32,267 bases of DNA from Geosporobacter subterraneus DSM 17957 (GCF_900142145.1 NZ_FQZV01000044.1:1-32267), one strand, 5' to 3'. Numbered from the stretch's first letter, positions 21,695-30,794 are shown. Numbers and translations: made by a program. The notes: a model not told the origin generated them from the letters alone.

Positions 21695-22751
21695 AAAGCT
21701 GGTGGAAATGCTGGGGCATGAAGCCGTATCTCCGCCAAAGCCCAGCCAAAAGACCATTGACTTAGGGGTTAAGCATAGTCCCGAATTTGCCTGTTTCCCT
21801 ATGAAAGTAATCATGGGAAGCTACTTGGAGGCTGTGGAAAAGGGGGCTGAAGTAATCCTGACATCAGGGGGACATGGACCCTGTCGTGCAGGCTTCTATG
21901 GTGAAATGCATAAGCGAATTCTACAGAATCTTGGATATGATGTAGACGTGATTGTATTTGATTCCATACGCAGAGACTTTAAATCGGTGGTCAATAATAT
22001 TAAGCGGCTGAAAGGAGATAATTCTTGGTTAAAGCTGTGGAAGATTCTGAAGCTGGTATATAAAATGGCTTATCATGTGGATGAGCTGGAGATGCAGCTT
22101 CAGACCAAGCGGGCTTATGAGCTTCAAAAAGGAAGCTGTAGCAGGACTTGGGAGAAAATACAAAGGCTTTATGAAACAGTATACACAGAGGCAGAATTGA
22201 TCCAAGCCCATGAGCAGGCCCAGAAATGGATAGCGGAAATTGCCATAAAGGAAGTTCCGGAATCTCAAAAGATAAGGATCGGGATTGTAGGGGAAATCTA
22301 TGTGGTCATGGAGCCTACGGTGAATATGAAGATGGAGGAGACCCTAGGAAATTTAGGTTGTGAAGTTCGACGGGGCCATTACCTCTCCCATTGGATTGAA
22401 CACAATATCGTTCCACGGCCCTTTAGTAAGTCACGGGAACATATACTCTTGGAAAAGGGCGAGAAATATATTGAGATTCAGATTGGCGGACATGCAAAGG
22501 AGACCATGGGACATATTGTAGATTACTATGATCAGGGCTTTGACGGGATTATACATCTCATGCCCTTTGGCTGTTTGCCGGAGTTGGTTTCTCAGAGCAT
22601 CATGCCAAAGCTGATGGAGGATACGGGAATGCCGGTATTGACCATCGCCCTGGATGAGCAGACGGGACTTGCCAACAATCTAACTCGGGTAGAGGCATTT
22701 TTGGATTTGATTCGCAGCTCTAAAAATAATAAGCTTAGTAAAGTATCCTAA
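21651..22751 (+). CDS. BcrC/HgdB-like iron-sulfur protein B (COG3580 type)
   Basis: 366 residues, same superfamily as the preceding protein: opening VTFPYMGTTLVYKKLVEMLG, Cys 48 (EFACFPMKV), Cys 78 (GGHGPCRAGFYGEM), Cys 308 (MPFGCLPELVSQ) and the closing LTIALDEQTGLANNLTRVEAFLDLI in outline. It is distinct from protein A, so the pair may form a heterodimer with one cluster each. ATG 21651 lies 9 bases after GGGAGGTG. The in-frame GTG 21639 is part of the SD. Its start lies inside the end of the previous gene, arguing for translational coupling. Function of the group is unproven. Confidence 0.85.
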   Translation: MKVTFPYMGTTLVYKKLVEMLGHEAVSPPKPSQKTIDLGVKHSPEFACFPMKVIMGSYLEAVEKGAEVILTSGGHGPCRAGFYGEMHKRILQNLGYDVDVIVFDSIRRDFKSVVNNIKRLKGDNSWLKLWKILKLVYKMAYHVDELEMQLQTKRAYELQKGSCSRTWEKIQRLYETVYTEAELIQAHEQAQKWIAEIAIKEVPESQKIRIGIVGEIYVVMEPTVNMKMEETLGNLGCEVRRGHYLSHWIEHNIVPRPFSKSREHILLEKGEKYIEIQIGGHAKETMGHIVDYYDQGFDGIIHLMPFGCLPELVSQSIMPKLMEDTGMPVLTIALDEQTGLANNLTRVEAFLDLIRSSKNNKLSKVS

Positions 22752-22768
22752 TAAATGGGGGCAAAAAC

Positions 22769-23740
22769 ATGGATAAGGTGTTTTTAGGAATAGATGTAGG
22801 CTCAGTAAGTACGAATGTGGTGGCTATCAATGAAAAACATGAGGTTTTATCCAAACAATATATTCGTACCAACGGTCAACCCTTAGAATCGGTAAAAACA
22901 GGAATCCGAAACCTCCGTCAAGACCTAGAAGGCAAGTATACAGTATCCGGTGTTGGGGCTACCGGCAGCGGACGACAGCTGATCGGAATCATGGTAGGGG
23001 CCGATGTGATTAAAAACGAAATTACTGCCCATGCCACGGCAACCATTCACTATGTACCTGAGGCGAATACCATCTTTGAGATTGGGGGCCAGGATTCCAA
23101 AATAATATTCTTAAATAAAGGGTTGATTACGGATTTTGCCATGAATACGGTCTGTGCAGCGGGGACAGGTTCCTTTTTAGACCATCAGGCCGAGCGGTTG
23201 GGGATTCCTATCCAACAGTTTGGGGAATATGCCCTGCGTGCAAAGCGAAAGGTTCGTATTGCAGGAAGATGTACGGTTTTTGCAGAGTCGGATATGATTT
23301 CCAAGCAGCAGTTTGGGTTTTCAAAAGAAGAAATCATTAACGGACTCTGTGAAGCCTTGGTTCGAAATTATATCAACAACCTAGGTCGAGGGAAAAAGTT
23401 AAAACCTCCCTATGTATTTCAGGGAGGGGTAGCGGCCAATGTAGGCATACGGGCGGCTTTTGAAAAAGAACTGGGTGAAGAAGTTAGAATACCCCAGTAT
23501 TATGATGTGATGGGTGCTTTGGGTGCTGCTATTTTAGCTAAGGAGGCCCTTGAACATTCTGGAGAGAAAACGAAATTCCGCGGCTTTGAAGCCGCGGACA
23601 TCGAATTTACACCCACTAGCTTTGAGTGCAGCGGCTGCAGCAATCTCTGTGAGGTAATCAAAGTGGAGATTGATGGAGAAACGGCTGCCATGTGGGGAGA
23701 TAAATGTGCTAAGTGGACCAATAGCGTAAAGGCTACATAA
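22769..23740 (+). CDS. ASKHA-fold acyl-CoA dehydratase activase (BadF/HgdC family)
   Basis: ATP-hydrolysing electron donor that drives one electron at low potential into its partner. 323 residues with the ASKHA motifs: GIDVGSVSTNVV (phosphate 1), GATGSGRQ, EIGGQDSKII (phosphate 2) and GGVAANVGI (adenosine). Cys 129 (NTVCAAGTG) and Cys 168 (AGRCTVFAESDM) are the two residues that, from each subunit of a homodimer, hold one [4Fe-4S] cluster. Beyond the normal fold it has a C-terminal Cys set, C287, C290, C294 and C313 (CSGCSNLC and DKC), that could bind another cluster or zinc. It lies 17 bases after protein B with GGGGG upstream, so all three form one operon. Confidence 0.92.
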   Translation: MDKVFLGIDVGSVSTNVVAINEKHEVLSKQYIRTNGQPLESVKTGIRNLRQDLEGKYTVSGVGATGSGRQLIGIMVGADVIKNEITAHATATIHYVPEANTIFEIGGQDSKIIFLNKGLITDFAMNTVCAAGTGSFLDHQAERLGIPIQQFGEYALRAKRKVRIAGRCTVFAESDMISKQQFGFSKEEIINGLCEALVRNYINNLGRGKKLKPPYVFQGGVAANVGIRAAFEKELGEEVRIPQYYDVMGALGAAILAKEALEHSGEKTKFRGFEAADIEFTPTSFECSGCSNLCEVIKVEIDGETAAMWGDKCAKWTNSVKAT

Positions 23741-23829
23741 TAGCATATCTTCAGATGTCATCCAGAGCCTGCGAAGGATATTGGCTAACACTTGCTTAAG
23801 AATAGTTACTAAAGAATAATCATTATGAT

Positions 23830-23859
23830 GAATATCTCCTTTTGCTTTATGACATAATA
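23830..23859 (+). promoter_or_regulatory. Sigma-G promoter of the YdjO-like gene
   Basis: GAATA (23830-23834), 18-base spacer, CATAATA (23853-23859): exact matches to GHATR and CATWMTA. Confidence 0.7.
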
Positions 23860-23900
23860 AAAACATCTTTTTGAGATTGACAGCGAAGGGAGAGAACAAC

Positions 23901-24083
23901 ATGTTTTTTAAAAGTCATGAGTCGCAAGAGCCGGTTTATGAGAAAAAGCTGGTAGAAATCTGGCAGTGTCCTCAGTGTATCGGCTGGATGCAAAAGGAGT
24001 TTGCATTGTCCCAACAGCCAAGCTGTCCATTCTGTGCAGCCAGCATGGTGGAGAGCACAAAAGAAATCAATGTGTTGATATAA
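23901..24083 (+). CDS. YdjO-like zinc-ribbon protein
   Basis: 60 residues. Two CxxC knuckles, WQCPQCIGWM and PSCPFCAASM, form a zinc ribbon, and the layout (CP-x-C-x-x-WM-x-K-x-FA ... CP-x-C ... M-x-x-x-x-K-E) resembles Bacillus YdjO, described as cold-inducible. ATG 23901 follows GAAGGGAGA; the longer in-frame TTG at 23871 has no SD. The upstream sequence carries exact sigma-G elements, so forespore expression is the better prediction here. Role unknown, perhaps nucleic-acid binding. Single gene with its own terminator. Confidence 0.8.
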   Translation: MFFKSHESQEPVYEKKLVEIWQCPQCIGWMQKEFALSQQPSCPFCAASMVESTKEINVLI

Positions 24084-24087
24084 TCTA

Positions 24088-24123
24088 AAAAAGCTATCGT
24101 ATGCCGATAGCTTTTCTTTTTGG
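24088..24123 (+). terminator. Terminator after the YdjO-like gene
   Basis: 11-bp stem AAAAGCTATCG / CGATAGCTTTT, 5-base loop, tail CTTTTT. Confidence 0.9.
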
Positions 24124-24249
24124 GCAAATCATAAAGCAAAAATTTTAAAATACAAAAAAATTTACTCTTTTTGAGTAGATCCATAGACAAAAGTGACCAT
24201 AATCCGTATGATGGAAGGGAATGAAAAGTAAGAATTGAGGGGTATTGCC

Positions 24250-26739
24250 ATGGGGATTATTATCAAGTTTATACTGCGAAACATTCGGGAGAAAAAATTC
24301 AGGACTTTCCTGATTATATTTTCCATAACCCTATCCACAGGTCTTTTTTTTGCTTCCAGTGCCATTTCCGGGACCCTGGAGGAAATGTATGTAAATCGCA
24401 TGCGAAAGCATTTTGGAAGTGCAGAGCTTCTGATTCATGCCAATGAAAAATCTCCTTCCAGATATTTGACCAGTGCCGGTGCAGAGGCCCATAGGCAAGA
24501 TTTGGAGTACATCATAACCGCTGTAGAGGGAGGAGGCTACTACCGGCCCAATAGGGACGAAAGTGTTCAGGTGGATCTCAAGGGCTTTGACTGGGAGGAT
24601 CTGCAGCGGATGAACCCTGTAGAGCTGGCCCATTCTTTTAACCCTGAAGAGTTTAAAGGAAAAAAGACAATCATAAGTGCCGTAACCGCAGAAAAATACA
24701 AGCTGGACCTTGGCAGCGCCATGGAAATCGAGATGGGAGAACAAAAACACCGATTCCTGGTTGCGGCTATTGCCGCCCCTACAGGTCCCTTTCAGGAGGA
24801 TGGACGCTCTACTACGGTCTATATGCCAAAGGATACCCTCAGTGCCCTTCAAAATAGCCGGGGGAGATCCAGCATCATCTTCATTAAACTAAAGGATCCC
24901 CATCAGCTGAAGCAGATCTCTGAAAAATTATCTGAGGTTTACCGGCGGTATACGGTTCGCGAACCTGTAACCATAGAAGAGATTAAACAGTACACCAGTC
25001 GGATTACTACTCCCTTTATGCTGATGACCACCATGGTTCTGTTTATGAGTGTTTTTATTATTTATACCTCCTTCAAAGTCATTACCATGGAAAGGCTGCC
25101 GATCATCGGCACCTTCCGAAGCATCGGTGCTACGCAAAAAATTACCGACGGAGTTTTGCTGATGGAAAGTGCTGTTTATGGTGTCTTGGGAGGACTGCTT
25201 GGGTGCGGCCTGGGCATAGGGGTCCTTTGGGTGATGACCTACCTTATGTCTGAGAATCCCTGGACAGGTGTTCGCTCCGCTGCACAGATTCAATTCAATC
25301 CGGGGCAGCTGATGATTGCCTTTTTAATGGCGCTAATCTTGTCTATGATTAGCGCAATGGTACCGATTATTAAGACCTCGAAGATTCCGGTTAAGGATGT
25401 GGTATTAAATAAAGTAGAAATCCAGCCTAAAAAGAAGAGTAAAAAGCTGTACATAGGTTTGTTGTTCTTGTCATTGGCCGTCCTGCTGCCGGGGATGGTG
25501 CCCCGGGAAGCTGCAGTGATTGTAGGAAGCATGTGTATGCTATTGTCTGCCGCGGCCGTAACCTTGCTCATTCCATATATGACCATAGGGTTTGTAAAAG
25601 TATTTGAATGGGTTTATCTTTATATCTTTGGAAATGAAGGCGTTTTAGCAGCCAAGAACCTGCGGGACAACAAAAGCATCATTAATAATATTACTCTATT
25701 ATCCATTGGTATCTCCAGCCTGCTCATGATTAATACGATTAGTCACAGTGTGGTTAAGGAGCTGGTAAGCTTTTACAGAGAAGCCACCTTTGATGTCTGG
25801 ATGTGGACCTCCCGGGGAGACAGAAATTTGGATCGGCTTTTAATGACGGTAGAAGGGGTGGAGGAAGTATACGGCATCTTAGGAGTTCAGAATGTGGAGC
25901 TTGCAGACAGCAAGAATAAAATAAATCTGCTTCACGGCGTTGATAAAAATAGATACAGCAATTATTGGAATGTAGGTCTAACCCGAGAAATATTGGGGGA
26001 ACTGGATCAGGATAGAAATATTCTCCTGACCCATACCCTAAAGCAAAAATTTAACGCAAATAAAGGGGATCTGTTAATGCTGGAAACCAAAAGAGGGAAA
26101 AAGGCCTACAGGGTGATAGGCTTTTTTAACTCTCTTCGATGGAACGGAAACTATGCATTGGTATCAGAACGGTTCTTAAAATCTGATATGATATCTAGAT
26201 ATTATGATGATATTTATATCAAGACCAGCATAGATCCCGAAAAGGTGCAAAATAACATCAAAAAGAAGTTTGAACGAAGACAGCCTTGGGTCATGACTAT
26301 AGCACAAATGGAGCAAAACGAGCACAAATCCAATGACCAGCTCTTTATTATCCTTAATGGATTTTCCATCATGGCCATGGTCATCGGCATTTTTGGAATT
26401 CTAAATAACTTTATCATCAGTTTCATTGAAAGGAAGCGGTCTCTTGCAGTATTTCGTTCCATCGGCATGAGTAAGAAGCAGATTATAAAGATGATTTTCA
26501 TAGAGGCGCTGACTGGAGGTTTGATTGGAGGTATTGTAGGGGTTTTTGCCGGCGTATTAATGATTTCTATTGTACCCTATGTGATGCGGGCTATGGATAC
26601 CCCGATCCCCATGCACTATTCCTTGACCCTATTCCTATACGCCCTGTTGGCTGGGATGACGATCACCATTATTGCATCCATCAGCCCTGCGTTAAAGTCT
26701 TCTAAACTGAATATTGTGGAGGCAATCAAATATGAATAG
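24250..26739 (+). CDS. ABC transporter permease with two FtsX domains (MacB-type)
   Basis: 829 residues: an N-terminal helix (RTFLIIFSITLSTGLFFASSA), an extracytoplasmic MacB-core-like domain, three helices with a FtsX signature (PIIGTFRSIGATQKI), a middle helix pair, then a second extracytoplasmic domain and a second FtsX set (LAVFRSIGMSKKQIIKMIFIEALTGG). Two FtsX halves in one chain indicate a permease of the 10-helix lipoprotein-release/antimicrobial-peptide type. ATG 24250 follows GAGGGGT; the in-frame TTG 24235 is less likely. TACTC-TTTTT-GAGTA (24163-24177) upstream could be an operator or hairpin. The ATPase gene begins 7 bases before its stop. Confidence 0.9.
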   Translation: MGIIIKFILRNIREKKFRTFLIIFSITLSTGLFFASSAISGTLEEMYVNRMRKHFGSAELLIHANEKSPSRYLTSAGAEAHRQDLEYIITAVEGGGYYRPNRDESVQVDLKGFDWEDLQRMNPVELAHSFNPEEFKGKKTIISAVTAEKYKLDLGSAMEIEMGEQKHRFLVAAIAAPTGPFQEDGRSTTVYMPKDTLSALQNSRGRSSIIFIKLKDPHQLKQISEKLSEVYRRYTVREPVTIEEIKQYTSRITTPFMLMTTMVLFMSVFIIYTSFKVITMERLPIIGTFRSIGATQKITDGVLLMESAVYGVLGGLLGCGLGIGVLWVMTYLMSENPWTGVRSAAQIQFNPGQLMIAFLMALILSMISAMVPIIKTSKIPVKDVVLNKVEIQPKKKSKKLYIGLLFLSLAVLLPGMVPREAAVIVGSMCMLLSAAAVTLLIPYMTIGFVKVFEWVYLYIFGNEGVLAAKNLRDNKSIINNITLLSIGISSLLMINTISHSVVKELVSFYREATFDVWMWTSRGDRNLDRLLMTVEGVEEVYGILGVQNVELADSKNKINLLHGVDKNRYSNYWNVGLTREILGELDQDRNILLTHTLKQKFNANKGDLLMLETKRGKKAYRVIGFFNSLRWNGNYALVSERFLKSDMISRYYDDIYIKTSIDPEKVQNNIKKKFERRQPWVMTIAQMEQNEHKSNDQLFIILNGFSIMAMVIGIFGILNNFIISFIERKRSLAVFRSIGMSKKQIIKMIFIEALTGGLIGGIVGVFAGVLMISIVPYVMRAMDTPIPMHYSLTLFLYALLAGMTITIIASISPALKSSKLNIVEAIKYE

Positions 26740-27427
26740 AGGTGGAACTTTGGAGAAGATCATAGAAACCATTGGACTGTATAAAACCTATCAATTAGGC
26801 AATCTGGATGTAGAGGTATTGAAGGATATTAATCTAACCATTCCAAAGGGAGAGTTTGTATCCATTATGGGGCCTTCCGGGTCAGGAAAAAGCACTTTGC
26901 TCTATCTGATTGGGGGATTGGATCAACCTACTTCCGGAAGCATAAAGATTAAGGGCAAAGAGCTTTCTGTGATGAAGGATCAAGAACAGAGTATTATGCG
27001 TAGAAGGGAAGTAGGCTTTGTTTTCCAGTTTTACAACCTGATCCCCAATCTCAGCGTGGAAGAGAATACTCTGCTGCCGGTGCTGCTGGATGGTAAACGG
27101 ATTAAGGAGTACCAGCGGCGTTTAGATGAGATATTAGGTATCGTAGGTCTGTCAGACCGCAGGCGGCATACCCCAAGGGAGCTGTCAGGAGGACAGCAGC
27201 AGCGGGTGGCTATTGCCCGGGCATTGATCAATGAGCCGGATATTATTCTGGCCGATGAACCTATTGGAAACTTGGACAGCAAAACAGGGATGGAGGTCAT
27301 GGAACTGCTGCAAACCATCAATCATGAAAAAGGAAAAACCATCGTCCAGGTTACCCACTCCAGGGAAGCCGCGGCCTATGGACAGCGAACAATCCATGTT
27401 AGGGATGGAAAGGTGGAAGAACAATGA
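26732..27427 (+). CDS. ABC transporter ATPase (MacB/LolD-type)
   Basis: 231 residues from ATG 26732. All nucleotide-binding motifs are intact: Walker [11 protein letters not shown]-loop [15 protein letters not shown], signature [15 protein letters not shown], Walker B IILADEP followed by IGNLDSKTG (D-loop), and the H-loop VTHS. The family is the LolD/MacB group. GGAGG lies nine bases upstream, inside the permease gene, and the start overlaps the permease stop; TTG 26750 behind AGAGGTGG is an alternative. It powers the permease upstream and is followed, with an ATGA overlap, by the membrane-fusion protein. Confidence 0.95.
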   Translation: MNRGGTLEKIIETIGLYKTYQLGNLDVEVLKDINLTIPKGEFVSIMGPSGSGKSTLLYLIGGLDQPTSGSIKIKGKELSVMKDQEQSIMRRREVGFVFQFYNLIPNLSVEENTLLPVLLDGKRIKEYQRRLDEILGIVGLSDRRRHTPRELSGGQQQRVAIARALINEPDIILADEPIGNLDSKTGMEVMELLQTINHEKGKTIVQVTHSREAAAYGQRTIHVRDGKVEEQ

Positions 27428-28452
27428 AGAGGAGAATCAGAAATTTTTTGCTCATAGTACTGATCCTGCCCATGCTTTTTGCATCAGGCTGTAATAAGGC
27501 AAAAAATAAACCCATAGAGGAAGAGCCTGTTGTAGAAGAAAAAACTACAGTAGAAGCCTTCGGGTATGTACGAGCTGAAAATTATAAAAATGTTGTCATT
27601 GATATACCTGGCCGGATAGAGCGCATCCAGGTGAAAGAAGGTCAGCAGGTGGCTAAGGGGGATATTTTAGTCATTTTGGATACTCGGGATTTCGATGCCC
27701 AGATCCGCAAGAAGGAGCAGGAGCTGAGGATACTGGAATTAGAAAAGCAGAAGGTGGAGAAGACTATTTTCGAAGATTTAAACAAGGATCCTGAGATAAA
27801 AAAGCTGATGGGGGACTTGCAATTTGCAGAGGATGAGCTGGGAAAAGCCCAAAAAGACTTCCAGGCAAAGGAAGTGCTGTATAAGCAAGGGGCTATTTCT
27901 CAGCAGGAGTATGATGGAGAATTGAGAAATACGGAAGGAAAAAGAAAAGCAGTAGAGGATGCAAGGCTAGCCATTGAAGCAATGAAAAATGAAAAGAGGC
28001 TGGCAAAGGATCAGCTGCTGATACAAAGTGAGAAAATCGAGGTAGGGAAAAGTGAATTAACAGCATTGCGAGAGAAGCTGAAAAGACAAGACTTTTTAGG
28101 AAATCAGATTGTATCGGAGATAGAGAAGGGCGTTGTATACGAGATCGGCTATAGTCAGGGGGATATTCTGAGTCCTGAGAAAAAGTTGTGCAGTATATTG
28201 GATTTAAACAGTTTGGTAGTAAAAGCAGAGGTGGCGGAGGAATTTGTTAAGGATGTAAAGCTGGGGGCGCCGGCTGCCATTATTCCCCTAGCAGACAAAT
28301 CAAAGGAATACGAGGGTAAGGTTGTAGGGATTGCAGGCAAGGCTGTGCAGAAAGGGGGAGAAACCCTGGTTATCGTAGATATTGCCATCGAGAATAACGA
28401 TGGATTCCTAATGCCCGACTTCAATGTAGATGTATCTATTGATATAAAGTAG
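27424..28452 (+). CDS. Membrane-fusion (HlyD/MacA-type) lipoprotein
   Basis: 342 residues. The lipobox LFASGC makes Cys 23 the lipid anchor, so it sits on the outer face of the cytoplasmic membrane. Order: an acidic linker (IEEEPVVEEKTTVEA), first half of the lipoyl-like domain (GRIERIQVKEGQQVAKGDILVILDTRD in outline), a long coiled coil (residues ~95-220), the second lipoyl half (GDILSPEKKLCSILDLNSLVVKAEV in outline) and a beta-barrel end. Together with the permease and ATPase it makes a Gram-positive three-part MacAB-like transporter. Export of a lipid, peptide or toxic compound is inferred; no sensor kinase is adjacent. Confidence 0.9.
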   Translation: MKRRIRNFLLIVLILPMLFASGCNKAKNKPIEEEPVVEEKTTVEAFGYVRAENYKNVVIDIPGRIERIQVKEGQQVAKGDILVILDTRDFDAQIRKKEQELRILELEKQKVEKTIFEDLNKDPEIKKLMGDLQFAEDELGKAQKDFQAKEVLYKQGAISQQEYDGELRNTEGKRKAVEDARLAIEAMKNEKRLAKDQLLIQSEKIEVGKSELTALREKLKRQDFLGNQIVSEIEKGVVYEIGYSQGDILSPEKKLCSILDLNSLVVKAEVAEEFVKDVKLGAPAAIIPLADKSKEYEGKVVGIAGKAVQKGGETLVIVDIAIENNDGFLMPDFNVDVSIDIK

Positions 28453-28516
28453 CTTTTCATGAGTATAAATTTTTACCCTCCTGACTATCCTATAAAAAGA
28501 GAAAGGGGAGGTAAAA

Positions 28517-29005
28517 ATGAAGCATATTCAGGCAACCATTGAACATGGAACTGTATCCTTAAACAGTGAAGAGATCAAGGGATTAATCGAAAACAGCAAT
28601 TTTTTCGAAGAAGTAGAGGATATCAGTCATCAGGTGTACGAAGACAATATTTTGGCCTTTCGGGTTAAACTGGATGGGTCTATTTTAGAAGAGGAAGTGG
28701 AGCGGGATTTAGAAGAAGAGGGTTATGTAATGACCGAAGAGGATGAATATACCTCTGTGCTGCTGGAGCAGGCGGAATATTTTATTGATTCAGCTGTGGA
28801 TGATATTAAGGACCGCATTGAAACCCGGTACAATATTGCTCACCTGGGAAGCTCTTATAACATTTATCAAAGCAACACCACTACATCCGATGTGCGGTTT
28901 GTGCTGACCCTATCCTTTGGGCCCCTTGGTCATGGACAGCTCTTTGAAATTACCAATGCAGTGGTAGATAAAAACTATACAAGCAATAGAGGACAATTTC
29001 AATAA
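28517..29005 (+). CDS. Acidic protein of unknown function
   Basis: 162 residues, strongly acidic (SILEEEVERDLEEEGYVMTEEDEY), with no signal, membrane segment or recognised motif. It has alternating helical segments and a C-terminal part that looks like beta strands (DVRFVLTLSFGPLGHGQ). ATG 28517 follows AGGGGAGG. It has its own leader and a shared terminator and need not be linked to the transporter operon 64 bases upstream. Confidence 0.75.
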   Translation: MKHIQATIEHGTVSLNSEEIKGLIENSNFFEEVEDISHQVYEDNILAFRVKLDGSILEEEVERDLEEEGYVMTEEDEYTSVLLEQAEYFIDSAVDDIKDRIETRYNIAHLGSSYNIYQSNTTTSDVRFVLTLSFGPLGHGQLFEITNAVVDKNYTSNRGQFQ

Positions 29006-29040
29006 AAATAAGGATGCAGGCAAAATGCATCCTTATTTTT
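29004..29040. terminator. Bidirectional terminator
   Basis: 15-bp perfect stem AAAAATAAGGATGCA / TGCATCCTTATTTTT with a 7-base loop, between the convergent acidic-protein and DUF3810 genes. Confidence 0.95.
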
Positions 29041-30139
29041 ATTGATTCTTCAGTCGATATTCTGCAATCAGCAGATCTACCATCCTGCCGTAGCTGTAAA
29101 CTCCATCCTCCTGCCGGTTGGACTTCAGATAGGCGTTGTTGATCTTTGTATGAGCCCGCTCAACAGGGCCTTCATACCGCTTGTTGTATTCCTGGATCGC
29201 TGCCAGATCCCGAATAATTCCCGGACTGTATTGAGATCTCAGCTCTTTATAAAGCTCCTGGTCATGACGGTATAGTTGATTCATGACATTGATGAGGGCC
29301 AGCAGTACACCGGAGTACTGAAAATCCGGGTCAGGATGATGGGTGGCTGTAAGATAGGCAATATAATTTGCTTCATCCTCCCGTGCAAAGCCCCGTTGAT
29401 GGGCCATCTCATGGGTTGTGGTAGCCAGGATCAGGGCATCAGGCGTCTTCGTATTGACATTAGCTTCGCCGGTAAAGGGAAAATAAATGCCTGAGATGCC
29501 TGTATAAGCCATGGCATGGGAAAAGAATATCCCCTTAGGTCTGCTCTTTGAACCCTGAAGCTCAGGATAGACGGCGGCAGCGGCATCGTAGCCTAGATGA
29601 GCACGGCGGAACATATCGTTCTTTCCTTTAGGCAAAAACATTACTCCTTGCTCATTCTCTTCAACCTGGGTCCGTAGTTCATTGGCTCTAGCAATAAGGC
29701 TTTCTGAAAGGTCTGCTAATTCTTCAATGGATGCGGGCTGAGTGTTCAGTCCCACAATTTCCGAAAAAGGCAATCGATAATAATTCAATCCCCATAGAAT
29801 CACGAAGGAAAAATAGATGAAACAAAAAGAGATTAAAAGATGAATCATCCAGCGGCCCAGCAGTCGAAATCCATCAGAGCCTTTGAGAATAATTTGCAGT
29901 ATAGCACGGGAGACCCCAAAGATGAGATAGAAAATCATCAGCACAACAATGAATTCCCCTACAGAAAAGGGTATAAAGCCCGTAAGCAAGCTTTGCATAT
30001 GCTGGACAACCAGATAAAGGGCGTTAGAGTAGATCTGCTCCACCCATAGAGGGCGTGCAGCTGCAAGGAAAGTAAACAGTAGGCTAAGGGGCAACAAAAG
30101 GAGAAACAGCAATTTCTTTGGAAACCTTTGCTTTCTCAT
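29039..30139 (-). CDS. DUF3810 membrane protein with zincin motif
   Basis: 366 residues. Three predicted membrane helices in the first ~120 residues (around 10-27, 60-80 and 97-117) are followed by a large soluble domain. HExxH is clear: H243, E244 and H247 in TTHEMAHQRGF, with a third-ligand candidate at E254 or E256 (AREDEANYIAYL). That is the gluzincin-like pattern, and the family is DUF3810, which has no proven substrate. A membrane-bound metallopeptidase is the natural reading. The start ATG follows a modest GCAGGT. It lies 21 bases downstream of rnhA on the same strand and may share its promoter. Confidence 0.8.
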   Translation of the reverse strand: MRKQRFPKKLLFLLLLPLSLLFTFLAAARPLWVEQIYSNALYLVVQHMQSLLTGFIPFSVGEFIVVLMIFYLIFGVSRAILQIILKGSDGFRLLGRWMIHLLISFCFIYFSFVILWGLNYYRLPFSEIVGLNTQPASIEELADLSESLIARANELRTQVEENEQGVMFLPKGKNDMFRRAHLGYDAAAAVYPELQGSKSRPKGIFFSHAMAYTGISGIYFPFTGEANVNTKTPDALILATTTHEMAHQRGFAREDEANYIAYLTATHHPDPDFQYSGVLLALINVMNQLYRHDQELYKELRSQYSPGIIRDLAAIQEYNKRYEGPVERAHTKINNAYLKSNRQEDGVYSYGRMVDLLIAEYRLKNQ

Positions 30140-30160
30140 TGTGTTTACCTGCTTTCTATA

Positions 30161-30703
30161 TTATTTGAATTTTTCCATACCCAGATTTGCCAGTGCATCT
30201 GCCCGAATATTCATTTTCGTGATGTACTCGAAGTCCTCCATAGTAAAATGAGGGCCGTTCCATTCTTTAAATTTTTTAAACCATTTTTCCATTTCACTTT
30301 TTCGCTCCAGATTCAGATGACCCTTTACCCTGCAAAACTGAATTTCTTTCTGCCGGTTTATCTGCTGCAACAAGGCCTCCCAGAGATCCTGATTTTCTAC
30401 AGGAGTTTTGGCCGATGTCATCCAGCCATTCATTTGCCATTTAATATACCATTTTTTCGTGAAACATTCAATGAGATAGGCGCTGTCAGAATATACCTTA
30501 AGCGTTAAGCCTTCTTGGGTTAGTGACTTTAATGCCTCCAGCAGTGCTGTCATTTCCATGCGATTGTTGGTGGTATTTACATCCCCGCCCCATAATTCCT
30601 TCTGGTGCTTTCCATATTCCAAGATGGCTCCCCAGCCCCCTATATTTTCATCGTACTGGTTACCCGAACAGGCACCATCGGTATAAATATTGATGATCTT
30701 CAT
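30161..30703 (-). CDS. rnhA: Ribonuclease HI
   Basis: Cuts RNA in RNA-DNA hybrids. The 180-residue protein has the four acidic catalytic residues: D9 (IYTDGACSGN), E50 (NNRMEMTALLEAL), D73 (YSDSAYLI) and the Asp in RADALANLGM near residue 170. His in KGHLN is present. Between KGHLN and RADAL there is an insertion of about 30 residues rich in charged and aromatic residues, longer than in E. coli RNase HI. GGAGG lies six bases before ATG and an extended -10 is upstream. An integrase gene follows upstream, apparently an insertion next to this gene. Confidence 0.95.
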   Translation of the reverse strand: MKIINIYTDGACSGNQYDENIGGWGAILEYGKHQKELWGGDVNTTNNRMEMTALLEALKSLTQEGLTLKVYSDSAYLIECFTKKWYIKWQMNGWMTSAKTPVENQDLWEALLQQINRQKEIQFCRVKGHLNLERKSEMEKWFKKFKEWNGPHFTMEDFEYITKMNIRADALANLGMEKFK

Positions 30704-30735
30704 GTTTTTCCTCCTCTGTAGTGATTCACATGCTT

Positions 30736-30744
30736 ATTATACCA
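30736..30744 (-). promoter_or_regulatory. Extended -10 promoter of rnhA
   Basis: Minus-strand TG-G-TATAAT (30736-30744), a perfect extended -10, with no good -35; start point near 30729. Confidence 0.55.
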
Positions 30745-30794
30745 AATAATACTGATTGATGCATTAGGATGTTGATATTACAAGGGTCTATGTA

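Noticed and set aside
24331-24852. 173-codon minus-strand ORF opposite the ABC permease
   Set aside because: Shadow of the permease reading frame; no SD and no recognisable domain.
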